Shown here: positions 1 to 5,033 of the stretch, in pieces
Layout of the letters: every line of letters begins with the position of its first letter
Position numbering within the stretch: the stretch's first letter is position 1
Source of the DNA: Acidimicrobiales bacterium
GTDB taxonomy: Bacteria; Actinomycetota; Acidimicrobiia; Acidimicrobiales; VFJN01
Assembly (NCBI GenBank): GCA_016936035.1
Contig: JAFGPU010000446.1
Span: 1-5,084 of the forward strand
Reading direction: 5' to 3'
Length of the DNA: 5,084 bases
Translations under genes and position numbers: made by a program
Notes under the pieces: generated by a model
What the model was told of the DNA's origin: nothing
Database searches by the model: none
Seen by the model: only the letters and a program-made list of their open reading frames with translations

Positions 1-266
1 ACCGAGCCGGCGGTGTGCACCCGCAGCATCGGCTTGCCCACCGCGCCGAGGGCGTCGGCCAGGTACAGCTCGGGCATCATCAGGCCCTCGAAGAAGTCCG
101 GCGCCTTGCCGATGACGACGGCGTCGATGTCCGCCCACGTCATGCCGGCGTCGGCGAGGGCGTCGAGCGCCGCCTCGCGCACCAGACCGGCGATCGACAC
201 GTCGCCCCGGGTGGCCTGGTACTTGGTCTGGCCGATCCCGACGACGGCCACGCGTTCCTTGCCCAT
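1..266 (-). CDS. ltp3: Ltp3-like thiolase-fold lipid-transfer protein / probable sterol side-chain aldolase subunit, N-terminal 88 residues (gene runs off the window)
   Basis: Only the N-terminal part is visible: 88 complete codons plus two bases, reading off the left edge. The protein opens MGKERVAVVGIGQTKY, the usual first beta strand of SCP2/lipid-transfer-type thiolases, and continues through a helical segment to VHTAGS at residues 83-88. In true thiolases this last position carries the nucleophile loop (NACATG or NACASG); here the motif reads T-A-G-S, so the cysteine appears replaced by Gly87. The ATG shares one base with the stop of the preceding gene (TGATG), and a purine-rich GGGGAGAGGGG lies just upstream, inside that gene, so coupled translation is likely. 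The symbol rests on resemblance to actinobacterial Ltp3 and on the order DUF35-DUF35-ltp4-ltp3. Known family role: ltp3 and ltp4 of Rhodococcus are needed for C-24-branched sterol side-chain degradation. Membership of the thiolase superfamily is near certain; the exact role is inferred. Confidence 0.85.
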   Translation of the reverse strand, partial: MGKERVAVVGIGQTKYQATRGDVSIAGLVREAALDALADAGMTWADIDAVVIGKAPDFFEGLMMPELYLADALGAVGKPMLRVHTAGS

Positions 267-1330
267 CAGTGGCCCCTCTCCCCTTCGAGCACGCACACCA
301 GGTTCTGCTGGAGGCACGGTCCGCTCGTGGCGTGGGCCACGGCTCGCCCCGCCTCGCCGCTGCTGACGCGCCTGGCGGCCTCGCCGATGCGGATCAGGCC
401 CCCGGCGATCAGCGGGTTGGCGGCCAACGGTCCGCCGGACGGGTTGACCGTCACGTCGCCGCCCAGGCCCAGCGCCGTGCGGACGATGACCTCCTGGTGG
501 GTGAACGGCGCATGCAGCTCGGCCAGCTCGACCGGCGCGTCCGCCACCCCGGACCGGGCGGCGGCGAGCGCGGTCGACGGCGACGTCGTCAGGTCGCGCA
601 CCCCGAGGCTGTGGGCCTCGATGCGGTGGTCGATGCCCCGGATCCACGCCGGCGCGTCGGTGAGCTCGCGGGCCCGGTCGCCGGCCGCCAGCACGATGGC
701 TGCGGCGCCGTCGGTGATCGGCGGGCAGTCGTGGCGGCGCAGCGGGGCGGCGATCTCGGCCTCCTTGAGCAGCACGGCGGGGTCGTCCGACCCCTGCAGC
801 TGGGCGAAGGGGTTGTCGGCGGCGGCGCGCCGGCTGCGGGCGGCGATCTCGGCCATCTCCTCGACGGTGGTCACCCCGCCGTCGAGGCAGGCGCGCGCCT
901 GCAGGGCCGCCAGGGCGACGCTGTCGGGCCACAGCGGTCCGAGGTAGTAGGGGTCGAGCTGGCGCGACAGCACGTCGCGCAGCGCCCCGGGCGACGACTT
1001 GCCGTACCCGTACACCAGCGCGGTGTCGGCGGCGCCGGTCTGGATCTTGACCCACGCCTCGTACAGCGCCCACGCGGCGTCCATCTCGACGTGGCTCTCG
1101 CTGATCGGGGGCGACGCGCCGACCCCGTCGAGGGTCATCACGAAGCTGAAGGCGCTGCCGGCGAGGTAGTCGGTGCTGCCCGAGCAGGTGAAGTCGATCT
1201 GCGACTGGTCGATGCCCAGCTCGGTCTTCACCTGGTGCAGCACCGGCATGACCATCTCGACCTCGTTGCGCGCCTGCTCGCGCCGCACGTGGTGCGACTG
1301 GGCGAAGGCGACGACGGCGACGTCACGCAT
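266..1330 (-). CDS. ltp4: Ltp4-like thiolase-fold protein, probable aldol-lyase subunit for C-24-branched sterol side chains
   Basis: A complete 354-residue protein, near the length I recall for mycobacterial Ltp4. It starts MRDVAVVAFAQSHHVRRE and carries CSGSTDYLAG at 49-58, ESHVEMDAAWALYEAW at 78-93, a central ITDGAAAIV at 205-213 typical of thiolase-fold enzymes, HAPFTHQE at 273-280 (equivalent of the HDCF loop), NPSGGPLAANP at 296-306 and SGPCLQQN at 336-343. Compared with canonical thiolases, the nucleophilic Cys position reads Asp84, and the GHP histidine reads Asn305. The C-terminal Cys339 is retained. Thiolysis is therefore unlikely; retro-aldol cleavage of a steroid acyl-CoA, as known for the related Ltp2, is the better inference. 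The ATG overlaps the preceding stop by one base (TGATG) and has GGGAG about 8-9 nt upstream. The DUF35 genes immediately upstream are expected partners, because Ltp2-type aldolases need a DUF35 subunit. The fold is certain; substrate is inferred from context. Confidence 0.88.
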   Translation of the reverse strand: MRDVAVVAFAQSHHVRREQARNEVEMVMPVLHQVKTELGIDQSQIDFTCSGSTDYLAGSAFSFVMTLDGVGASPPISESHVEMDAAWALYEAWVKIQTGAADTALVYGYGKSSPGALRDVLSRQLDPYYLGPLWPDSVALAALQARACLDGGVTTVEEMAEIAARSRRAAADNPFAQLQGSDDPAVLLKEAEIAAPLRRHDCPPITDGAAAIVLAAGDRARELTDAPAWIRGIDHRIEAHSLGVRDLTTSPSTALAAARSGVADAPVELAELHAPFTHQEVIVRTALGLGGDVTVNPSGGPLAANPLIAGGLIRIGEAARRVSSGEAGRAVAHATSGPCLQQNLVCVLEGERGH

Positions 1331-1851
1331 CAGACGTGCTCCCTGTAGCTCTCGTAGTCGGCATCGGGCTCGCCGGTGGGTCGCCACCACTTGATCGAGG
1401 CGAGGTCGTGGGTGAGGTCGTCGTCGTCGACCCACACGGCCTCGACGCGCATGCCCATGCGGATCTGGTCGAACGGGATCTCCTGGACCATGCCGAACAG
1501 GCCCATGTCGCTGCCGTCGGGCACGACGGTCGCGCACACGTACGGCAGCTCCATCGCGGAGCCGGAGAACTTCACGTTCACCACGCAGAAGGTGGTGACG
1601 ATCCCGCGGTCGGGCAGCTCGACCTGTTCGCTCGTCGGCACGCCGTCGTTGGGGCACGAGCCCCGCGGGGGCAGGATGACCTTGCCGCACACGCCGCAGC
1701 GCTCGCCCAGGATCTTCTTCCGGCTGATGCCCCGCAGGAACCGGGAGGTGGCCTGGCCCGCGGTGAACGTGTACTCCAGGCGCGCGGGCGTGCGGATCGA
1801 CCGGACGGGCTCCACGCCGCGCAGCGCCTCGGGCAGGACGAGGTCGCTCAC
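1330..1851 (-). CDS. Zn-ribbon/OB-fold DUF35 protein, probable partner subunit of the Ltp aldolase
   Basis: 173 residues from a GTG start (GTG AGC GAC, M/V-S-D) that overlaps the previous stop by 4 nt (GTGA), with GGAGGG about 7-8 nt upstream. This start gives an N-terminus of normal length for the family. An N-terminal helical part (1-45) leads into a rubredoxin-like zinc ribbon, C52-G-V-C55 followed by PPRGSC66PND. The OB-fold follows at about 73-155, with VTTFCVVNV, ELPYVCATVV and GMRVEAVWV strands. Only three ribbon cysteines are present; the usual fourth (CPxC) reads Asp69 in CPNDG, so zinc binding could be weakened or use Asp. In the known Ltp2-ChsH2 system the DUF35 protein binds the thiolase-fold aldolase and is needed for activity. 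The same role here is inferred from direct adjacency to two Ltp genes. Family assignment is strong; no catalytic function of its own is expected. Confidence 0.88.
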   Translation of the reverse strand: MSDLVLPEALRGVEPVRSIRTPARLEYTFTAGQATSRFLRGISRKKILGERCGVCGKVILPPRGSCPNDGVPTSEQVELPDRGIVTTFCVVNVKFSGSAMELPYVCATVVPDGSDMGLFGMVQEIPFDQIRMGMRVEAVWVDDDDLTHDLASIKWWRPTGEPDADYESYREHV

Positions 1852-2309
1852 TGGCCGCCCTCCTCGTCGCCGGCGGGCTCGAAGCAGGCGATGTCGGTGA
1901 TCGCGCCCTCGCGCTCGTCGTTCCAGCGCACTCGCACCCGCATGCCGGTCGTGACCTCGTCGGGCGACCCCGCATCGAGGGCGTGCAGCAGGCCCGTGTC
2001 GGCACCGTCGATCTGCACCAGCGCCCAGGCGAAGGGGTGGTCGAGGGGCTGGCCAGCGCGAGGAGCGGGCTCCCACGACCAGGTGGTGACCCGGCCGGTG
2101 GCGGGCAGCTCGACCAGCTCGGTGAGCTCGGCGCTCGTGACGGGGTCGTACTCGACCGGTGGGCAGAGCACCCGCCCGTCCTCGGCCCGCACGCCGAGCA
2201 CCATGCCCTCGCGCAAGCCCGTCAGGAACGCGCTCTGCACCGGCCCGACCGTTCGTTTGAACGGGTACTCGAGCACGAGCGGCGCCGACAGGATCTCGGC
2301 CTCCGACAT
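1848..2309 (-). CDS. OB-fold DUF35-family protein without zinc ribbon, first gene of the Ltp operon
   Basis: 153 residues. ATG at 2309 is chosen because GGAGG lies 4 nt upstream and the reading begins MSEAEILSAPLVLEYPFKRT, a typical actinobacterial start for this family. Further in-frame upstream codons would run through the operator-bearing intergenic DNA. Residues 1-35 match the N-terminal helix of DUF35 proteins (VGPVQSAFLTGLREG). The ribbon position has become GVRAEDGRVLCPPVEYDP (39-56), with one cysteine left, so no metal site. The OB-fold follows at about 60-145 with GRVTTWSW, PFAWALVQIDGADTGLLH and GMRVRVRW. The C-terminus is acidic. It is the promoter-proximal gene and overlaps the next DUF35 gene by 4 nt. 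I infer that the two DUF35 proteins act together, perhaps as a heterodimeric scaffold for the two Ltp subunits. As I recall, mycobacteria have a single roughly 300-residue OB-fold protein in this position, which would equal these two joined. Confidence 0.85.
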   Translation of the reverse strand: MSEAEILSAPLVLEYPFKRTVGPVQSAFLTGLREGMVLGVRAEDGRVLCPPVEYDPVTSAELTELVELPATGRVTTWSWEPAPRAGQPLDHPFAWALVQIDGADTGLLHALDAGSPDEVTTGMRVRVRWNDEREGAITDIACFEPAGDEEGGQ

Positions 2310-2327
2310 GCCACCTCCCCCACTAAC

Positions 2328-2341
2328 TGAAACAGGTTCTA
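2328..2341 (-). promoter_or_regulatory. KstR-type operator upstream of the DUF35-ltp operon
   Basis: On the minus strand the 14 bases read TAGAACCTGTTTCA, matching the published KstR consensus TnnAACnnGTTnnA at all eight fixed positions. It ends 19 nt before the ATG at 2309, close enough to overlap the promoter or block the start of transcription. KstR is a TetR-family repressor that releases DNA in the presence of a sterol-derived CoA thioester and controls cholesterol-degradation genes. The TAGAAC half could double as a -10 element, but no convincing -35 hexamer is visible. No kstR gene lies in the window. Confidence 0.75.
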
Positions 2342-2360
2342 CCTCTGACGGTCTATCACC

Positions 2361-2379
2361 TTTCCGGAGGGCCCGGAAA
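2361..2379. repeat. Inverted repeat upstream of the ltp operon promoter
   Basis: TTTCCGG and CCGGAAA form a perfect 7-bp inverted repeat around a 5-nt centre (AGGGC). It lies 19 nt upstream of the KstR-like box in the operon's direction. It could be a second regulator site or part of the transcription barrier between the surface-protein gene and the operon. Nothing in the sequence decides between these. Confidence 0.4.
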
Positions 2380-2396
2380 CCGCCGGACGCCGCGCA

Positions 2397-2414
2397 CGGG
2401 CACGCCGGTGCCCG
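2397..2414 (-). other. Short GC hairpin after the main terminator
   Basis: CGGGCAC, loop GCCG, GTGCCCG: a perfect 7-bp stem with a 4-nt loop. In the minus-strand transcript it follows the larger hairpin at 2422-2453 by 7 nt, so it may act as a second, backup terminator. There is no U-tract after it. Confidence 0.4.
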
Positions 2415-2421
2415 GGCGCGT

Positions 2422-2453
2422 CGAGAGGGGCCCACCGGCGCGGGCCCCTCTCG
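2422..2453 (-). terminator. Terminator-like hairpin after the thioester surface-protein gene
   Basis: A perfect 12-bp inverted repeat, CGAGAGGGGCCC and GGGCCCCTCTCG, flanks an 8-nt loop (ACCGGCGC). It begins 27 nt past the stop codon at 2481. The stem is almost pure GC and no U-run follows, as is common for terminators in high-GC actinobacteria. It separates the surface-protein gene from the ltp operon. Confidence 0.7.
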
Positions 2454-2480
2454 GTGCTCAGATGTCGAGGCAGGGAGCGG

Positions 2481-3647
2481 TCAGCCCCCGGTGGCCTTGC
2501 GGCGGCTCAGGACACGGAAGCCCACGCCTGCGCCCAGCAGGGCCAGCGCGACGGTGACCAGCACCATCGTCTGGGCGCCCGTGACGGGCAGCCCACCGCC
2601 GCCACCGGTGTTGGACGCCGGGACCGGCGGCGCCGTGGTGGTGGTCGTCGGCGCCTCGGTGGTGACCGAGGTCTCGGGCGTGCTCGGCGCGGTCGTCGTG
2701 CTCTGCGGCGTCGTCTCGGGCGGCGTCGTCGTCACGGTCGGCGCGGCGGCGAACGTGACTGCGGCCTCGGCGGTGGCGCTCGTGGTCTCGCTGCTCGCCA
2801 GCACGAGGCGCTGCTGGCCCCGGGCGTAGAACACGCGACCGACGCCGAAGTCGGCCTGGGCGGCGGCGCTGATCGAGCCCTCGCCGGCGGCGTCCGACGA
2901 CAGCCACAGCTCGGTGCCGTCGACGACCTCGCCCGTGAACGGGGCGCCCTCCGCGTCGTGCAGGCTCACGCCCGCGGACGGGGTGAGCGTCACGCTCGCC
3001 GCGCTGGTGTTGACCACGTACGGGCCGACCAGGTCGCCGACGGTGCCGCTGGCGGGGTCGGGCGAGGTGATCGACAGGTCGACGGTCGGTTCGCCGAAGC
3101 CTTCGAGACCGCCCTCGACCGCCGCCAGGATGGCCAGGTAGTTGGCGACGACCGTCGCGTCGTTGACGCCCTCGGTCTCGTCGAGGTCGAACCCGTCGGT
3201 GTAGTGCCAGATCGCGGCCTGGGTCGCCATGGCCATCTGCTGATCGGTGCCCGTGATCTTGTGGCCGTCGGGACCGTCGCCGTTGGGGTGGTAGTGACGG
3301 AGGATCGCCTCGACCTTGTCGAGGTTCTCGACCGCCTCGTCCCACGGGACCTCGTCGAGGGTGGCGCCGTGGTCGATGGGCGTGTTGATGTCGATGCAGT
3401 AGCCGGTGCTCTCGACGTCACCGTCGATGACGAGCCGGAACAGGCCGGCGTCGAGCGTGCGGACGTCGCCGTCGACGCTGCCCTTGACCGATCCGATCTG
3501 GTCCGAGACTCCGCCGAGGAACTTGGCCTGGCTGCCGTCTGCGGCGGCGGGACCGGCGAGGCCGGTGACGAGCCCGGCGGCGATGGCCAGGCTGGCGACA
3601 ACTCCCGCGGCGCGGCGACGCCGACCCTGGCGTAGCGCGTTGATCAT
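2481..3647 (-). CDS. Cys-Gln thioester (TQXA/TED) domain surface protein with LPVTG sortase anchor
   Basis: 388 residues from an ATG preceded by GGGGAG 5 nt upstream. The N-terminus is a signal peptide: arginine cluster at 6-12, hydrophobic core about 13-31, likely cleavage after Ala36 (GPAAA/D). The mature region opens with a thioester domain (about 37-185): GYCIDINTP supplies Cys84 and ATQAAIWHYTDG supplies Gln143 of the TQxA motif, the pair that forms the internal thioester. A second beta-rich, Ig-like domain spans about 188-300. A Thr/Pro-rich stalk (302-345) and a glycine run lead to LPVTG at 353-357, a membrane segment (about 360-380) and a basic tail SRRK: a complete cell-wall sorting signal. 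Known TED proteins bind host or surface ligands covalently through the thioester, and similar proteins occur in streptomycetes. The ligand here is unknown. No sortase gene lies in the window. It is a single-gene unit with a long leader and its own terminator. Confidence 0.92.
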   Translation of the reverse strand: MINALRQGRRRRAAGVVASLAIAAGLVTGLAGPAAADGSQAKFLGGVSDQIGSVKGSVDGDVRTLDAGLFRLVIDGDVESTGYCIDINTPIDHGATLDEVPWDEAVENLDKVEAILRHYHPNGDGPDGHKITGTDQQMAMATQAAIWHYTDGFDLDETEGVNDATVVANYLAILAAVEGGLEGFGEPTVDLSITSPDPASGTVGDLVGPYVVNTSAASVTLTPSAGVSLHDAEGAPFTGEVVDGTELWLSSDAAGEGSISAAAQADFGVGRVFYARGQQRLVLASSETTSATAEAAVTFAAAPTVTTTPPETTPQSTTTAPSTPETSVTTEAPTTTTTAPPVPASNTGGGGGLPVTGAQTMVLVTVALALLGAGVGFRVLSRRKATGG

Positions 3648-3662
3648 GGTTCTCCCCAAGCT

Positions 3663-3688
3663 CGCGGTGCCGGCGGGAAGGCACCGCG
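3663..3688 (-). other. Leader hairpin just upstream of the surface-protein ribosome binding site
   Basis: CGCGGTGCC and GGCACCGCG form a perfect 9-bp inverted repeat around an 8-nt loop. In the minus-strand transcript the stem ends about 5 nt before GGGGAG, the ribosome binding site of the gene starting at 3647. It could influence translation initiation or mRNA stability. It lacks a U-tract, so a terminator reading is weaker. Confidence 0.5.
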
Positions 3689-3730
3689 TGTCCGTGTCGG
3701 TGTGTTCGGGCCCGGTTTCGCTATGGCTCC

Positions 3731-3761
3731 CCACGGACGCAGCGACCAGATCCGTCCGTGG
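3731..3761 (-). other. Second leader hairpin of the surface-protein gene
   Basis: CCACGGACG and CGTCCGTGG are perfect 9-bp arms around a 13-nt loop, starting 83 nt upstream of the start codon at 3647. The core CACGGAC also occurs unpaired further down the transcript (complement of 3690-3696). That copy could pair with the same downstream arm (GTCCGTG at 3738-3732), giving a 7-bp alternative structure. I do not recognise a known riboswitch class here. Confidence 0.45.
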
Positions 3762-3815
3762 CTCTCTGCCTGCCCCGGCGGCGAGCTCCCGCCTCGTCGC
3801 CGGCGGAGAAGCTAA

Positions 3816-3839
3816 CACGACGTGGCGTCGTGCCACGAC
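3816..3839. promoter_or_regulatory. Overlapping inverted repeats, possible operator/promoter of the surface-protein gene
   Basis: CACGACG-TGG-CGTCGTG (3816-3832) is followed after one base by another CACGAC (3834-3839), so the middle arm can form a dyad with either side. On the minus strand TTAGCT (3815-3810) lies directly next to it and could be a -10 element for the surface-protein gene, about 160 nt before its ATG. No good -35 hexamer is seen. A transcription-factor site is possible but unproven. The rest of the roughly 300-nt gap 3648-3950 holds the two leader hairpins and the dehydrogenase terminator, with no gene that I can support. Confidence 0.35.
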
Positions 3840-3887
3840 ATCCCTGCGAAGTGGTCCCCCACCTGGGGAGATGGCCGGCGACGCGCC

Positions 3888-3912
3888 GAGGGGCCCGCGG
3901 CGCGGGCCCCTC
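3888..3912 (-). terminator. Terminator-like hairpin after the alcohol dehydrogenase gene
   Basis: A 25-nt near-perfect palindrome: GAGGGGCCCGCG, one central base, CGCGGGCCCCTC. As RNA it gives about 11 bp with a 3-nt loop, starting 38 nt after the stop at 3951. No U-run follows. It shares GAGGGGCCC/GGGCCCCTC arms with the hairpin at 2422-2453. Confidence 0.65.
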
Positions 3913-3950
3913 GTGAGGCGGTGCGGAGCCGTGTCGGCTCGCCCGGCAGG

Positions 3951-5033
3951 TCAGAACGTGATGACCGAGCGGATGACCGTGCCCGCCTTCAGGTCGTCCA
4001 CGGCCTCGTTCACGTCGTCGATGTGGATCTTCTTCGAGATCATGCCCTCGAGGTCGAGGCGGCCGTTGCGCCACAGGCCGAGCATGCGGTTGAAGTCGCT
4101 GCGGACGTCGGCCGAGCCGTAGTACGAGCCGGTGAACGTCTTCTCGTCGTAGAAGAGCTCGAACGCGTTGAACGAGATCGTCTTGTCCATGCCGCCGACA
4201 CCGATGATGCAGGTGGTGCCGCCGCGCCGGGTGGCGTCGTAGGCGGCGCGCATGGTCAGCGGCAGGCCGATGGCCTCGAACGCGTAGTCGAAGCCGTCGC
4301 CGCCGGTGATCGTCGCCTTGACGCCGTCGAGGTCGTCGGGCTTGACCGCGTGGGTGGCGCCCAGACGCAACGCGTCCTCGAGCTTGGAGTCGACCAGGTC
4401 GACGGCCACGATCTCGGATGCGCCGGCCACCCGCGCGCCCTGGATGGCGGAGATCCCCACGCCGCCGCAGCCGAACACGACGACCGACGATCCGGGCGTG
4501 ACCCGGGCGGTGTTGAGCGCGGCGCCGACGCCGGTCATCACGCCGCAGCCGACGAGCGACGCGATCTCGTGCGGGGTGTCGGGGTCGATCTTCACGACGC
4601 CCTGCTGGGGCATGATCATCTCCTCGGCCCAGGTGCCCGACCCGGCGAAGCCGAAGATCGGGGTGCCGCCCTGCGAGAAGTGCGTCGCACCGAACGCAGC
4701 CATCTGGACGTTGACGCACAGGTTGGGCTGCTTGCGGTCGATGCAGAACTTGCAGGTGCCGCAAGGGGCGCTCCAGGCGATGATGACGTGGTCGCCCGCC
4801 TGGACGTTGGTGACGCCCTCGCCGACCTCGGTGACGACGCCGGCTCCCTCGTGGCCGGGCACGAACGGCGCCGGCTGCGGGATGGTGCCGTTCATGCCCG
4901 ACACGTCGGAGTGGCACACGCCCGTGGCGTGGATCTTGACCTTGACCTCACCCGGGCCGACGGGCCCCAGCTCGAGATCGTCGACGAGCTCGAGCTTCTC
5001 GTCGCCGGTGGTGCGGAGCACGGCTGCGCGCAT
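3951..5033 (-). CDS. Zinc-dependent medium-chain alcohol dehydrogenase (NAD-type)
   Basis: 360 residues, the usual length for the family. The ATG at 5033 has GAGGGG 6 nt upstream. The N-terminal GroES-like domain holds catalytic-zinc ligands Cys40 (GVCHSD), His61 (GHEGAG, with Glu62) and, later, Cys163 (VGCGVMTG). A structural-zinc loop carries Cys91, Cys94, Cys97 and Cys106; the last spacing is eight residues rather than the seven of horse-liver-type enzymes. The Rossmann domain has GCGGVG at 188-193 and an acidic Asp212 at the end of the second strand (IVAVDLVDS), which points to NAD(H) rather than NADP(H). It should interconvert an alcohol and an aldehyde or ketone in the cytosol. The substrate cannot be read from the sequence, and neither a steroid nor a long-chain alcohol is excluded. 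It is transcribed alone here, with its own terminator. In the 51 nt upstream I see no KstR-like box and no clear promoter. Confidence 0.93.
   Translation of the reverse strand: MRAAVLRTTGDEKLELVDDLELGPVGPGEVKVKIHATGVCHSDVSGMNGTIPQPAPFVPGHEGAGVVTEVGEGVTNVQAGDHVIIAWSAPCGTCKFCIDRKQPNLCVNVQMAAFGATHFSQGGTPIFGFAGSGTWAEEMIMPQQGVVKIDPDTPHEIASLVGCGVMTGVGAALNTARVTPGSSVVVFGCGGVGISAIQGARVAGASEIVAVDLVDSKLEDALRLGATHAVKPDDLDGVKATITGGDGFDYAFEAIGLPLTMRAAYDATRRGGTTCIIGVGGMDKTISFNAFELFYDEKTFTGSYYGSADVRSDFNRMLGLWRNGRLDLEGMISKKIHIDDVNEAVDDLKAGTVIRSVITF

Noticed and set aside
266..1330. Ordinary acetyl-CoA acetyltransferase (beta-ketothiolase)
   Set aside because: The fold fits, but the nucleophilic Cys and the GHP His positions appear substituted, and the DUF35 neighbours point to the Ltp aldolase group.
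2310..2435. Upstream start for the first DUF35 gene at 2435
   Set aside because: This would translate through the terminator loop, the inverted repeat and the KstR-like box. The ATG at 2309 has GGAGG directly upstream and matches the family's usual N-terminus.
15..2829. Long open frames on the plus strand opposite the ltp operon
   Set aside because: They are antisense shadows of high-GC genes: low-complexity Arg/Ala/Gly-rich translations with no recognisable domains, while the minus strand shows clear families with ribosome binding sites and coupled starts.
3663..3761. Known riboswitch (c-di-AMP or c-di-GMP type) in the surface-protein leader
   Set aside because: I looked for the conserved core motifs of these classes and could not find them; only generic GC-rich stems are present.
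3648..3836. Upstream start for the surface protein at 3836
   Set aside because: It would put 63 non-hydrophobic residues before the signal peptide and read through the hairpin leader. The ATG at 3647 has a good ribosome binding site and begins a normal signal peptide.
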